Assembly: GCF_000224145.3 (NCBI RefSeq)
Contig: NC_020174.2
Location: 1,589,088 to 1,653,087 of the forward strand
Direction: 5' to 3'
Length of the DNA: 64,000 nt
Source: Ciona intestinalis
Taxonomy: Eukaryota; Chordata; Ascidiacea; Phlebobranchia; Cionidae
Part shown: positions 36,701-51,200 of the stretch, one piece after another
How positions within the stretch are numbered: position 1 is the first letter of the stretch
Layout of the letters: each line of letters starts with the position of its first letter
The notes under the pieces: generated by a model
The model's database searches: none
What the model saw: only the letters and a program-made list of their open reading frames with translations
What the model was told of the DNA's origin: nothing
Made by a program: the position numbers and the translations under genes

Positions 36701-39700
36701 CAGATGGGAGGCTTCAATCGTAACTGTCCGCAATTCATTGTTTTCAAGAAAATCCAAAAATTTTAGTTTTCCTTCATTGACATTTGCTGTTAATCCAGAT
36801 ATTGTCACCACTTTTGCTTGTTTCTGTAAAGATCGGAAGTTATATTGTAAAATTGTTGTTTTGCATTCTATTCACAATTTTGTTATGTAGTTGTTTGTTA
36901 AGAGAAGATTAAATCAATTTTTTTGGTCGTCATACATGTGAAGTTTCAAAACATTATTTTCAGGATGTAAAGGATCAATTTTGGTAGTGTTATTGAAAAT
37001 TTACTTTTATTTTTGGCTTTATTTTCTACTTCTACACAACTAAGTCTTACATCCAGAAAAATTCGTCTAGATCCCATTGCACAAAGTTGTTGCTGTTGGT
37101 TTTTCCATTCAGTAGTGCTCAGTGCATTTATCTGAGTAGGTCGATCAACTGAAATCTGAGTACTTGTTATTAGTTTCTTGACAATGGCAACTGCATCTTT
37201 GTAACACTCCTCCTTATGATAATACAACACAATGTCATCATCTTTCAAGTGCAGGGATGCTGTAGAATAAAAAGATTAGAACCAAATGTAACAAAGAGTG
37301 GGGCTTTATTACCTCCTACACCCTTTTCTTCAAATTTGGCTTGTATGATAGCTCGTATATTCATTCCAGATTCTGATTCTAAAAGTTCCCTGTTAAGTTC
37401 CGCTTCAAGATATTTTCGTTCCATATCTCTGATGTCTTTAACCTTCTTTTCTTCCAAAGACTAGATTAAACAAACATGTATTTGTAGCGATGTGCTTTAA
37501 CTTTAGTATGACTATGTAATGTTAGAATATCTCACTTGTAGCTGCATTAGTGTGTCAGTTATAGCAGGTTGTAAATGCTCAATTGGACCAATGTACTCCA
37601 AAGTATGTGCTGCTTTTATTGCTTTGACCTTGACTTTTCCTTTCTGCTCGGAAGCAATCTTTTCAAGGCAACCAGTTTCCATTAGTTTTCTATAAGAAGA
37701 AAGTAAAAGTATCCTGAATATGCATTACAAAACAGGTCATTTTAATAACTAAAAGAATATTCATTAGTTTAATTATCTTAGGAAGTTGGATAACTTTGTC
37801 TTTACTGTGTGTGGCTTTTAAAAGCTGTGCAATGGGTGTCACCAAAGTGTTTGTATGCCAAATATTACCTACCGAAAGTCTCTTTGTTTAAACTTCTGGG
37901 TCTGTGATTTTACTTTAGTTAGGCTGTGTAATATTTGCTGTGCTCTCTTCACATCATTAGCAACACCAATCATTTGCAGACGACCAGATTTCCATCTGGA
38001 TGAATGTAGACATTAGTATGGTCGGGAGCTGGGCACACTTGGTTAGCGCGTGCCTTCAAGCCAGAGATAATGGGTTCAAGGCTGGTTGCTGCTACCGTTG
38101 TTGTGAGCGTATGTGTCTTTAGGGCAAGAAACTTAACTGCAATTGCTATATATATATAAAAACTTCCCGAAAAACAGTCACCCTCAAAGTTACATTTGTG
38201 GTAACTAGTATGCTGACACAAGATGAATGAAACAGATCATAACAACTGTTATTTTCCCGCCACACAAGGATAAAGATCATAACAACATGACTGTAATACA
38301 TTAACTAAAAGAACATTGACCTTATAAAGACACTAACTGTGCCTTCCTCGCTTGGCAGTTCAATAAATTCTTCATCACTTCTCCAGTTGTTCCTTTCTCT
38401 TAATTGGGACAATTTTTGAGCATCAAATATCATGTCTTCCATGGCAAAACTATCAAAAAAGTTTTCCAACTTTCGCCGGCATTCTTTCTCAAATTCATTG
38501 GCTGGAATCATCTGTACAACAAATTGTGTTACTGTAACTATTGTTTTGTTAATGTATAAAATATGTCTTGCTCTATAATACTCATAGTAATATCGTCATT
38601 TTCATTATTGTATAATTGTTTATTATTATGGTCTTATCTGAGCGTTATGGCAGATCACCTGGTTAGGTTTAGGTGTCACAACAATCCCAGTAAGCTTCTG
38701 TTGTTTATTAAACTGGCATTTTACATCTGCAAACTTGTCAAACATATTTTCAAAGCTTGAATAATGAGGTTGACTGTTTTTTATGAAATCCATGGCTTCT
38801 GGTAGTTTTGGGATAAAGGTGATCGACTTATTCTGTTCCATGTTTTGGGGATTCAGTTTTGCTGGAACTGAAAGTGCTGAATGATTTACAAGGTTTAACA
38901 TCTTTTATGTTATAGTATGTATAAAAAACGGTGTCTTAATATACCTGGTGTAGGTGTAGGTGTTGGCTTGGTTTCCTTATTTGGTGAAAACACATCAGGT
39001 TTTAGATTCAGGTGGTCATTAAAAAGACAGTGGTAGTAAAATCCAACTTTGGTGGGAATTTTGTTGATCACAAAATCTTTTTCTGACCAAGTTTGCACAA
39101 CACGTTCGGCAACTGTGGAAAAATAGAACTTCTATTTATTTGTATCATGGAATAATTGTAAAAACTGTACAGAAATTTTGATATTGGCAATACTTAAGTA
39201 TTTACTATCATAAATTATATGTTTTTAATGTTACCTTTAGTTTAACTTACCATAGCACTCTGCAAAATGTATAAGAGCCACTTTGTCCCCACATCTTTGA
39301 ACAAGGGTCACTTCTCCACCTTTTGATCGTTTAAAACTCTCCATGTTCAGTCGAATTGCATCATTACTCAGGGATTTTATATTTCCGCGAATTTGAATGC
39401 AGTTGGTGCTTGTTACAAGCTTTGTCTAGAGTAAAAAAGTGTTTTAAATTCTGTGTTTAAAGTAGTTTTTTTAGCAAATTTAAATACCTTTATATATTGT
39501 TCGTTTAACTTTTCTTGTTCAATATTTCCTGTCAATTTCTGTAAATCTATTAAAAGAAACAAGTAATATAAATTCATCAAGTACTAATAGTCTCTGGTGC
39601 ATTCATGAAAATCTTGCTTACCCATTGATTCAGAATACACAACCATATACTGCCCATCTTTGTGACCTTTAATAATATGCTGTGGACCTCTTTCACGTGG

Positions 39701-41281
39701 TTTGTCACAATTTTCCAAAAACAACATTACTGTGTCTTGCATGGTGCCCTCTGGAACATTCTGAAATTAAAACTATGTAAGTTTACAAACCTTCACTATA
39801 CTTTGGATAGTTTTCTCAAATATGTATTTATATTTTAGATTTCCACATCATTAATTTTCAAAAGACGAGTGTTCTTACCACATTTCTATTCAAAATCATA
39901 AGAAGCATCACCGTACCTCAAGTATAACTTTGTTTGTGCTCAAACCAGGAACAGTACGAAGGTGAGTGGGCATGCTTTTATCGCTTAAACTTTGCTTTTT
40001 CTCCGCCACCTTTTCTGCCACTGTATCAATTAATTTAAAAACAGAATTAAATAGGTCATATATAGGCTAAATAATTGCCGAATCAAAAGAGATTTCATAT
40101 CAGTAATAGGTTTTACTGTGTTAAAGAAAATGAGCAGTAAAAGCAGGTGGCATTGTTATAATAACAAAAACAAAAGCATTTTTAAACAGATCTGTCTCAC
40201 AAAGAGCTTTTTAACTGCAAAATTTTATCAATGTTTGGATTTTTTCCTGCTATTAATTTTTAATTTATTTTTTAAGTAACTACAAAACTTAAGCCTTCAA
40301 CAAATAACCTGCATCATCCTCATATTGTATGAGCATTCCATCCACCATTCTTATCATGTTTTTGATCTTGTCACCTCCTGAACGCTTTTTATTTTCAAAG
40401 TAGAGTTTAAGAACATGTTTGTCTCTTGCTTCGGTTGATTTGGCAAGTACAACACACCTGGTTTGTTGCTCTATTAATAAACAGCTACAACTGGTGCATA
40501 TATGCACTTACTTTGTACCAGGAGCTATCGGCATTCTTCCATATTGTTCTACCAAGGAAGACCATGTGTAAGGTGCATTGGCATCACTCACCACAATATC
40601 AGGTTCCATTGATCTTGCTTGCTCTATATTTACAGTAGAATTTAGCACCAAGCCACTATTTTTTCAAAATCTTATAGCTGAAAATTTCAAGTTTTCTTTA
40701 ATCTAAAAATACTTATATGGAACCACCAATTGAATGGAGGTTTCTATATTCTATAATCTAAATGACACTTTCTGTACACAATAGACAATACACAGTTTGT
40801 TACTTGGTGATATGCAGCATTCTACAGTTACATTTGGCAACTTACAAGATCTAATTATAGGGACCCAATCAAACAAGTATAGCAATGAATCCTATCTTAC
40901 CTTCTTGGGCCCGACCATCCTGAAGCACACAACACATAAGTAGATGTGTTTTGCCACCGAATGTTACTCTCACGCCTTTTTCAACAAAGGCAGTTGCATC
41001 TATAAAAAATAGCAAATAAAGAAAAACAAAGAAAACTTGGTTAAAATTTAATTACTTCTTACTCTTACTTAGCTAGCAAGTATGGAAGGTATTTTAGGTG
41101 CCATACCTTGTAAATTAGGAAACATGATTTCGAAAACTTTTTTCCCATCGTCATCTTTCTTTGCATTAATGTTAATTGAATCGTTTCCTACTGATTGCTT
41201 GAGCTGAGTTTTTAACTTGAAATCATTAATGCCTGGAGGGACATTTTTCACCTCGACCCGTGTCCGAACAGGCCTTTCCAT
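30789..41281 (-). CDS. Gene B: PARP14-like ADP-ribosyltransferase with two macrodomains
   Basis: 31 exons in transcript order: 41281-41107, 40999-40901, 40623-40512, 40457-40309, 40020-39917, 39760-39622, 39546-39488, 39425-39251, 39112-38945, 38867-38659, 38511-38321, 37995-37873, 37689-37536, 37460-37313, 37259-37051, 36823-36574, 36410-36199, 36143-35984, 35928-35796, 35731-35518, 35460-35326, 35262-35127, 34407-34162, 34098-33916, 33846-33722, 33655-33504, 33378-33180, 32780-32648, 32209-32052, 31978-31792, 31081-30789. Total 1709 residues. An RRM-like N-terminus (VKNVPPGIND) and RRM/KH-like modules lead to macrodomain 1 (about 893-1061, DAIMNASN and LPGGISGAI), macrodomain 2 (about 1107-1290, DAIVNSTN), WWE (about 1387-1497) and the catalytic domain (1551-1709). 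The triad is H (LFHGT), Y (GKGVYFAL), I (SPTIYVVF), the mono-ADP-ribosylating type. Exons match gene A one for one except that A's RRM exons and extra macrodomains are missing. The exon 28 donor reads GCAAGA, a GC-AG intron. Intron 22 holds a hAT-like element and intron 11 a SINE. Confidence 0.82.
34471..35073. mobile_element. hAT-like non-autonomous element
   Basis: The ends TAGAGCACAACCGATTATCG and AATATTGGTCAGGCTCTA are imperfect inverted repeats. They are flanked by TTTAATAT (34463-34470) and TTTAATGT (35074-35081), an 8-bp target duplication with one mismatch, the size hAT transposases make. The repeated ATCGG motifs near both ends resemble hAT-derived MITEs of other animals. There is no transposase frame. 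It sits in intron 22 of gene B, between the two exons of macrodomain 2. Confidence 0.7.
38018..38275 (+). mobile_element. tRNA-derived SINE with internal deletion
   Basis: Plus-strand head (CACTTGGTTAGCGCG, GATAATGGGTTCAAGGCTGG) and tail (ACACAAGGATAAAG) are present; the middle around the GTCTTGCCC block is shortened and carries a TA run. It fills almost all of the 325-base intron 11 of gene B, antisense to that gene, its head about 20 bases from exon 12. Confidence 0.7.
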
Positions 41282-42214
41282 AATTAATGCTGTACCAATA
41301 TGTGTGAAACTTAGTTTGATGTCAACGTTGATCGTATAAACTTTTTTCCAGCAAAACTTTAGCTAGAGTGAAATTCTATTTGTAAAGCTGTTTTATACAA
41401 AACATAGAGTAAGTCTAATGGTAATGCTACGTTTTAAACTGCATAAAAAATGCTATTCTTAAACGTTGCAATATCTAGTCAACACAAGTACGCCTACAAC
41501 GCAGAATTCACGTATATTTTAAAACTTTCTAAGATGAGGACGAATCTAATTCGTAACTTATTATAAAGCGCTGAAGTATACCCGGTCCCTGCCGTCAAAT
41601 AAAACTCTTTGTTTAGTTCCGCTTTCATTGTTTGTCATGTAGCGCTGTGGTGAACGATACTGAAGATTTTACAACGGTGATTCCCCAGATTATGTCACTC
41701 GGGGATTTTGTTTGCCCATACGTCACACTCGCAACACAAAGGGCGCGTCTGGCTCTGCCTTGATGTTTTATAGTCCCACAATCACAAGCAATTTGTAACT
41801 TTCTTATTCCAGAGTATCATGTAACAACAACAAAAACCTAAAATTTACGCATTTATTGCCAATACGAATTATACTACTTTATAAATACTGTTAATGTTAA
41901 CGGTAAAAAGTATATTTCGCGCATGAAAAGCTATCTATTTACAAACGCAAAATCAGCTAATGGATTACAGAATAAGTTACAACGTAACAACAAGCATTAA
42001 TGATGAACGGTTTGTATACTTTACCATCACTGTGTAAACGCGCATGTTTACAACGCACACATAATGATCAGCGACGTGAAGAAATTTGGCGTCCGAATGA
42101 TTTTATTAACTTATTGATTTGCGCTACGTTAAGGTGAAGTGGGTTAATTTAAATTACAGAAGCATATCGAAGACTACAGTAATGTAACACTTTTAGTTCT
42201 TCATTTGTGATGTA
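41282..42214. other. Region between gene C 3' end and gene B start
   Basis: It should contain the gene B promoter and the gene C 3' untranslated region; an AATAAA on the minus strand at 42102-42107 is a candidate signal for gene C. The segment 41670-41780 is locally richer in G and C and holds a NF-kB-like motif. No gene or repeat was recognised. Confidence 0.55.
41677..41686. promoter_or_regulatory. Weak NF-kB-like site upstream of gene B
   Basis: GTGATTCCCC reads GGGGAATCAC on the minus strand, one mismatch from GGGRNNYYCC. It is about 400 bases upstream of the gene B start codon. A second partial match, GGGGATTTTG, follows at 41701. It is reported mainly because better matches occur upstream of A and between C and D. 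Confidence 0.2.
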
Positions 42215-45200
42215 TTATGTGTACGTGAGCAAGTATTTGGGATATGCACTTGCGTCTTTAAAAACCACATATATAGAAGGCGTGTTTAAGCTGTTAACAA
42301 CACTGTCGTAAAGATCGGCTTTGCTTGAAGAATTCGGTTTAACAGGAGGGGTAATAAGGTTGCTGGTTCCAACACAATATTCCCCAGTCACCACATCTGC
42401 AAGAAACATTCTCCTGTGCTGATTTGCATCTGGTCTGGCATATCCATGCGAGTATTGGCCGTTCAAAGCAAAGTAGACTCCCTTTCCATATGCATGTGCT
42501 AAAATATAAAATATAATAAAGGACCTATAAAGCGGAGCATCACGTTACTGTCAAGGTGTCAACTATGATTAGTCAGTCATAATCATAACAGAAAACAATT
42601 TATTTCTAATTGTGGCTTATACTATTTCTTTGGCACTAATAAAGGGTTTATGAGTTACTGGTTAACCATTCTTTTTGTCCATTCTGTGGCCAAATGTTTT
42701 GCCTTCTGTAATTTGTTAAAACTTCTTACCACCGTTCTAGTTCCCTATTGTATGCAGCGTGTCTGAGCACGAAGTGTATATCTCGTTGTACAGCACATAT
42801 ACAAGAGAGAAGGAGCAAATGATTAATGAGAAATCAAAACTTCATTCCTACCATTTGCACTTCCAGCGAATCCTCTGTCGAAACCTTGTGTAAAGATTTT
42901 GCTTGCTACGTCTGCTGAAGTTCCATGGTACAGCTCACGAACTGCAGGTTGTTGGTTTATAATTCCAGAAGCTGTCATTTTGTTTGTAACCTCTTGTTTT
43001 TTAGCAACAAATTGCTTGTATTGGGAAGTGTGTTGTATTCTTTCAAGCTGTGGAATCATAATTGTACATAGAGGTGAAAGCCATTTTTATACACATCTTA
43101 AAATTCTTCAAAAATTAGTACTCACAGAAATAACAGTGTTATGAAACTTTCCCCCTGCTCCATATTGTGTCATCACTCTCTGGTACTCCGAAGTGTTTAC
43201 CGGCACCAATACTTTATCTAAATGCTTGTCTCCCATTGGTGACCAATGAGAAGGTAAACCTATGATGAAATAAAACGTAATATCCATGTTTCATGACCTT
43301 ACATATAAAATACACTGGATAGAACAGTTTAAATACATGCAAGTCACCACATGAAATGCTATTATTAAGATTAAAACAAGCACAAACTTTCTTCCGACTT
43401 ATTCCGCCTCATAATCTCAGTTGTGTGTCCAGAATTTATAAATTTCCCTGTCATATCTTTAAAAGTAACCGTCATCTGTTTTCCTTTTCCAAGTGATACT
43501 GTACATTTGCTTGAGGAATCAGTCTGTAAATAAATTCAGTCTCAAAAGCATGATTATCAATTATGTCACATACACAAAACAAAGCACAAAAGTTCTTGAA
43601 CAAAATATGATAGGTTGGTTGCACTTACTTTAAAAGTATTTTCTAATTGCAAATTTGCTTTCTTGGAAAACCCAACCATGCCTTTGTTTTGACCAACATA
43701 CTCCCATGTAACATATTGTGAGACATTTTCTGCCTCCTGAAACTCTCTTATTATACCCATGCATTCTATCTTGGCTTGTAGGGTCTTCTCATGCAACCCT
43801 TTTATCACGAGTCTCTTTAAGTGTCTGTATTAACAACATGGTCAATACCATTCAATGTAAATTATAGATTGCCAATGTTATGGATGTTGCCCAATGCATA
43901 CAATAAGCTTAGTTAAGTTGCTGGTACATATCTAAGTTTCCACTGTAACTTACTTAGTGCTTGAGTTGGTGATTTTTACATTCAAGTTCTTCTCCAAGTC
44001 TTTTATTTCTTTCCGTTCCTCTTCACCCAACTTACCAATGACATCATCATCAATAAAGCAAACATCCGTTACTTCTTGTACATGAGCTGTTATTGCCTGC
44101 TGTGCCTAAAAAAAGTTTAAGCTTAGTTAAACCAATCTTTCTCTTTGGAGTATTGGACAATATTCTACCACTACTAGAAAACATGCTAATAAATGGATTC
44201 TAATTCTATACATTACCTCATTAACATTGGACTTTTCAGTTGCACAAAATGTGATGGAAACTGAGTTACCAAACTCTTCCAAGTCAACAGAACTTTCTTT
44301 GCTGGAGCCTCCATACAACATAGACTTCATGTAGTTTACACCTAGTAAGGTTAAAGTAAAACAGTGATGGAAATAATAAGGTGATAAAATATATGATCTA
44401 CCTTTTTGCAAAATACCCGGTTCTTCACTTGTTGATGCATTTGTCCCTTGAGTTGGTGACCATGGCCTAAACAGCTCTGTGTGGAAATCCTGCATCATGT
44501 TTTGCTGGAAGACAACCACCTTAACAGTTTTCAGGTGGGAGGGATTGTGGTTGGCAGTGTAATATACTATCCCGGTACGAATGTATTGCGCAACTTTTGA
44601 TGGAGATATGTTTAAATTTCCTAAAAGTAGTGTCTTTATTACAATGGTATTCCTTTAAATCTATATTTATATAGCAATAGCAAGTTGCTCTACTTTACTA
44701 CACTTTCAACCGGCTTATATGTGGCTTTGAAGAGAGTGCTCCAAGTATGCGACACACACTAAAAAGGAATTCAGCCACCCCACCTGTCCCAATAGCTGGA
44801 AGAGCAACAACTGACTTGTGTAGTGCATCCACAGTTTCAAGTATCAGTGACACCACCTGTTCAATCTGCATCTGATTAACAGGTACCACCACATGAATGA
44901 TTTGTTTACACTTCAACTTTCCACCATCTGTTATTCTCATATTAGGCTTATTCAATGGGTGATTATTCTGGGTACACTGTTGACTAATCACATTTCCTCC
45001 TTTCTTCAAAATTTGAGGAGACACTTTACCTTGTAATTGTAATAAAATAACATGTTTACTTATCCAACACCACAGTGTGTGTGTTTTAACAAAATGTTTA
45101 AATACACAGACCCAAGTCTAGTAGTGTAAACCTACCATTTCTAAGATCAAAGTTTGAGTTTGTACTGTTGACAATTACATCTGATGAATCCTGTGTTATA

Positions 45201-48200
45201 TCCCCGTTGCATAATTCAACATTTAGACTTCCAATCCTTGTGTTATCCGAATGTGCTGACTGTGCCTTCTATACAAGTTCAAAAATGTTACAACAAGCAG
45301 CATCGTCATAACCACTCGAAATTTGTTTTTATAAAGATGGAAGTTACAGTGGAATGACAGTTATTTTTAAATGTTAGCAGTTAAAAAAGTTTTCAAACTC
45401 CATGGATGAACCTTTATAAAAAGTGTGACCTTTACACTAAACAAACATATATCAAATTACTTTTTTCTTTGATGACTTTGAAGAATGAGGTGCAGCTTGT
45501 GTGTAAGACTGCTCTTCCTGTTGATCTGTATTACTTGCTGGATATTTCTTTACTTCCTCCATGAAACAGTTGATCACGTCATCCTTAGAGTTCTCAATCA
45601 GATCAACCTTAAAAAAAAAGAAAACCTCAATTTCTTAACTAGCAAAACATTAAAGAAATGCTAACCATGGTAACTTTGGACTTATTTCCGGTGAAATATT
45701 GTTGTATTGTTTCAACAATCAAGCGAATGCAAACACTAGGCACTCCACCATAAATCCCACAACTGACAGCTGGTATTGCTACTGATGCAAGCTTGTGCTT
45801 ATCTGCTTCCACTAAAGCACCATGAACGCATGCTTTCAAATAGTTGCAGTTATTCGAATGCGATGACTTTTTCCAGCTGAAAAAGCATAAGAATAAAAAT
45901 AAATACTGGTGTTTTTGTATTGTCCATCAAACTGTAGTAGGCAGATATGCTATTTCGTATCATTAGTGACCACCATGTTCTTGTATTTAATTAGCAACTT
46001 TTTTTAAAAAATGTTGCTTTAAATTTAGAAAAAAATATGTTTTTTACTCTGGGCCAACGACATGAATAATCCTCTTGCAGTTCCTAAGACTTCCAGAAGT
46101 TGTTGATCTGACATCACCAGGAAGGAACATTCCTATATTCTGTTGTCTCAGTTTATCAAGCTCACCTTTGATGCTTGCACCACCTATAGTTATATTGTAT
46201 ATATGTTGACTATATTCTAGCTAGTAGCATTGGTTAGTGATTGGTTGCTTAATACATTGTAAACACCATATCATGCTTATATTGAAACTGGTGTTTGTCA
46301 ATCAAATGTAACGAACCTTTATGAAGAATATTTCCGGACACACCACCCTCTCGCAACTCTAGCATATCGTTGGAGGCATTTATAAAAGCTCCGCACTTAT
46401 GTTCTGTGATGTCAGCTTTAAACACTCTAATATTAACATTAGATTTTGGAAGTTGCACACATGCTTTAGGTTTGGCAGATGTAGGAATCTAAAATTGTGA
46501 AAAAATCTGTATATTATATTCAGTAAGTTTTAAATAAAAAGGATTCTCTGTGTCCATCTACAGCATACCAAATTTTCAAAAAATCCCATTTTACAAGTTA
46601 ACAAAACAGTACAACACGTAATAAAGCATTGCGGTTATAACAGATTGCCCATTTCAACAGTTTACACACAATAAAGTTACATCACAAATTATTTACCACG
46701 ACTGGTGTTGCTGCAACCTTCTTTGAAACTTCATCTTCACTAGCATTAAGAACAATGCAACACTTGGTATCTCTCTCTGTCTGTTCCACAAACTTCTTAG
46801 CCTTGGTAGTTTTGAAGTATTCAGGAATTCCTGGATCTCTTAAAACCAATGGTGACATTTGCACATAACCTTTTAAACGATCACGGACAAGAGGATCCGC
46901 TGTAGTAAAAGATAAAGAGCGATTATAATACACTCATGTACCGGGAAAACATATGGCAACAATATTAAGGGAATTGACATGAATGAATATTACATTGATA
47001 AAAAACCATATTTATTTATATAAAACCCATTTAAACTGTTAACAGTTCTGAAACAAACTTTATAATGTGTTTTGTTTTGACTTCTCAAATTACAATAAGA
47101 CTGTTTCAACTCACCTTTTTCTACTTGTGCTTTATTGCCCTCAATATGAACTCCATTCATAGATCCATCATCCAGTGTAGTTACATTATACTTGATGCCT
47201 TGTAATTGCTGCTTCACAATATCATCAAACTCCATGAAAACTCGAAGTCTCAACTTCGTAGATTTGATCTCAACCTCTCGAACACAATTCTCATCAATGC
47301 AGTTCATCAACTCTGTCCTGGCTTCATCCAGGGTGGACGCCACACCAGCAATTATAACGTGTTTATCCTGCAAGCACAAGGCACACCCAATATCAGATGA
47401 AAAGAAATGTAAGTTTTAAGTTCGTATTTGAAAAATTTTTAAATAAAACAAATGAATTAAAATAAAAAAAATGTTGCTTGTCAACCTAAGTTCTGGTTGT
47501 CTGTTAGGAGGGAATTTTACAAAATTGCATTACTGCAAAACCGGTGTAAGATTTAGAATATTTAAATTCGCCAGTAAGCAATGATTGTACTTGACTGCAT
47601 TAAAATGCAGCTTTGGGGTGATGGACCAACCCAGGCCTACATTTCTGGTCTCCTGACAGGTCTCCCCATTAAACCCCTCCTGTGTCTTATGTACAATATA
47701 TAACATACTTACGTCCATGAATATAGATCTTGAGCCAGTTGCACAAATATTTTCTTCCATTCTCTTCCACTCTTTAGTATTGATAGCATCCATTTCACGG
47801 TCAGTTAGTTTTACTGATCTTGAAGATATCAAGGTTTCCAAAGTAGATATCGCATTCTTGTGCTCGTTTTCGTGAAAGTAACTCAAAACCACTTCATCAT
47901 TATTCTTCAGGCTTATTGAAGCTGTAAAACAGTTTTTTCTTACCTCGGTTAATAAAAAAAATTTCTAACGATAAAAGGTAAAAAATGAGATAATTACAAT
48001 AATACTATAAAGCAGAAAATTCTGGTTATTAAAGCTGTGGATAATAAAGGAAAAATGTCACTTTGCAAATAAATATTGTTTATTCAATCTTGTTAACTTA
48101 ATGACATAAAGATTTTCTGTAATCTTCATTAACTTTTCACAAAGTCCTGTTTTACCTTTAATTTTCTTTTCTTGAAATTTAGCTTGCACCAAAGCTCGAA

Positions 48201-51200
48201 TATTAATGCTGTTTGTATTTGTAGATTCATGCTGAAGCTGCATAAGCAAATATTGCCTCTGATGTTTTCCGAGCTTCTTCAAAACATCCTCTTCTATATT
48301 CTGATATAGAAACACAAGGTATTAGTCATTTTTAAAAAACAAGTGGAAAACTGTATTTATTGTTTGTAAAGTTCTCATTAGGATAAAACGATTTGGCAAA
48401 AAAACACTCTGTTTTAAGATTGCAAAACAAAAGAATCAAACAAAAGAAATTTTAGTCTGTTACAAAAACCTGTGCAAATTGATAGATTTGCATTTTGCCA
48501 GCACTGATGTCTTCTTGGGTTCCAAACAGTTTAAGTTGATGAGAATCATACTCCGGTGTTATAGAGAGATGTGGATATATTTGTTTCATTTCCTCCAAGC
48601 AACCAGTTTCAACAACAGCCCTGGTAAATATAATTGTGCGTGTTGTTAAAAGCATCAAGTACAAAGGTTGCTTAAAGTTTGTGTTACTTTTAATGCTGTG
48701 TTGATTATAACAAACCTAAAGATTCTTTCTTTTAAAGACATAACCTGGCTCTCTGCATGTGTCAAATTAACCAGTATCTGTCTTGCATTTTCAACATTCT
48801 CAACAGAGCCAATGATCTGCACAATAGGAGGTATCCATCTATAAAAATAAAGACTAAGTACTTTCACTTTGTTATTACATGGTGTGTTAAGTCAAAGAGA
48901 ATCTTTGGACCGAAAATAATTTTAATGGCCAACAAAGTTTCTATATAAAAACAGTAAGGAAAGCATTGTGATATTGTTAGCAATAAAAGTAGCTTTACCG
49001 TAAAAGTACTTTGATATTCTCTCCACTTGATTTCAAGGTAACATATTTATCTTTTGCTTTCCAGTTGTTTCGTTTTCTTAAATCAGCAAGCTTAGTTTCA
49101 TCAAAGTGAGCTTCAAGCATGGTAAATTGAGCAAAGAAGGAATCAAGTGCAACATTATACTTTTTTTCAACTTCACTCTGTGACTTCTGTGGGACAGTTG
49201 GGTGCAAGTTTGTAATCATTTACATTAGATTTATTACTTGGTTGTGGTTTGTTAAGCTTAGTTCAAAACATACTTCTCTTGTTTTAAATACATGCACATA
49301 ATGCAGCGCTATAAAGCAAGATAGATAGTGATGGCTGCCCACTATGACTTACCTGGTCTTCTTTTGGTGTCACAATAATCCCACACAGTTTCTGATCCTT
49401 AAATTCACATTTGACATCAGCCATTCCTTCCAGAACCTTCTCAAATTTGTCAAACTGTTCCTGGTTGTGCTTCAGGTATTCAACTACTTCTGGACACTTT
49501 GGTGTGTACCTAAACACTTGTTTACCCCCTTCTCTATGTTGCTCATCAATTTCACCTAAAACGTGTAAACTGTTGTTACAATTTATCTTTCAGTTTTACT
49601 AGATGGCTGCAAACTATATTATATTTTATGTCTAAATGCATACGCAATAGTGTTAAACAAAAAGTAAAATAACATAGTATTATAAAAAAATATTATTAAT
49701 ATGATATGCAAGGGTGATAGCCCATAAATACCTTCTGATTGTTCAGAAACGAGTGATGCTTTATTGGATCCAACGTACAAGTGGAGTTTTGAAAAGCAAT
49801 GGTAATATAGACTCACTGTGACAGGTACTTTACTGATAACCATTTGTTGATCAGACCAACTCTGGACAACACGTTCTGCCACTGAGAGGTATATTAACTA
49901 GGTTAAATATCTGTGACATGTTATTTTGTTGCAAAACATGGAAATTTACAGTTGTGCTATGAAGTAGTAGTTTATTTATTTTAATAATTCCATTAAAGAA
50001 ACATAGAACTGTAAGTATGTATGTGTTTTCTTTTTTTTGAGTGATTCTGTTTTAGACTAGGTTTCTAAGCTAGTTTAAATCAGTAATTTTAGCTTAAATA
50101 TGTTTCAAAGGTAAAGCATACAAGTAATCCATGAGCTGTTACTGTTGGACAAAGAGAGTAAACAAGACAACGTTTTTTGTTGACTGTAAGCAAACATGAG
50201 ACAGCAGTACCATAGCACTCTGCAAAGCAGACGAGAGCAATATTGTCCCCACATCTTTGAACAAGGGTCACTTCTCCACCTTTTGATCGTCTAAAATTCT
50301 CCATGTTCAGTCGAATTGCATCATTACTCAGAGATTTTATTTCCCCGCAAATTTTTATGCAGTTGGTGCCAGGGAGAAGGTGTGCCTATGATATATTAAT
50401 TGTTATAAATCATAACTTTTCTATGACAACTTTTAATCTCCATTGTATTTTTTTATGTTTTTATTTACAGTTACATAATCTACATATTACTAATAGTATG
50501 GCATAACCAGTATATAGTTACTATGATAGTATAGTTACTTAATACATTAATAGTTGACCATACTTTGAGCTGTTGACCTTCAAGTAGTTTTTGCCGAACC
50601 TTACTTGCCAGTCTTTCCATGTCTAAAAAGCAGAGTTCTAATGTATTGCAAGTACCAATAAAATATGATTCATGAATGAATGAATGAAACTTACTTTATC
50701 CTCGCGTGGCCGGAAAACGACAGTCGTTATCACACGGGTTTAACACCTCGTGCCAGCATACGAGTTACCATGTATGTTACTTTGTGGGTAATTATTTTTT
50801 TTGGATTTTTTCTTTTTTTTATGTATGGCCGATAATTTGGACAACCCATTAGTAACCACTGGGTTGGAGCAATTGCCATTAAGTGTCTTGCCCAAGGACA
50901 CATACGCCCACAATGGTAGCAGCATCGAGCCTTGAACCCATTACTCTGGGTTACAGGCAGGCGCGCTAACCAACTGTGCTATGGCGCTGTACTTAACTGT
51001 TAAGAACTTATAGGGTTCACTCAGATCTACCTGTATGCCTCGTGGGTCGTGGACAAACCCGGTACCGAGATGTGTATGTCCGCAGTGTCGTGGGGGTACC
51101 AAGTGTGATTCCATACGCACATGGAATGACACTTTATCACAAATGAAAGAAGCTTTGCAAACACACAGTGTAAGTAACTTTTTGTAAATCTTCAATCATA

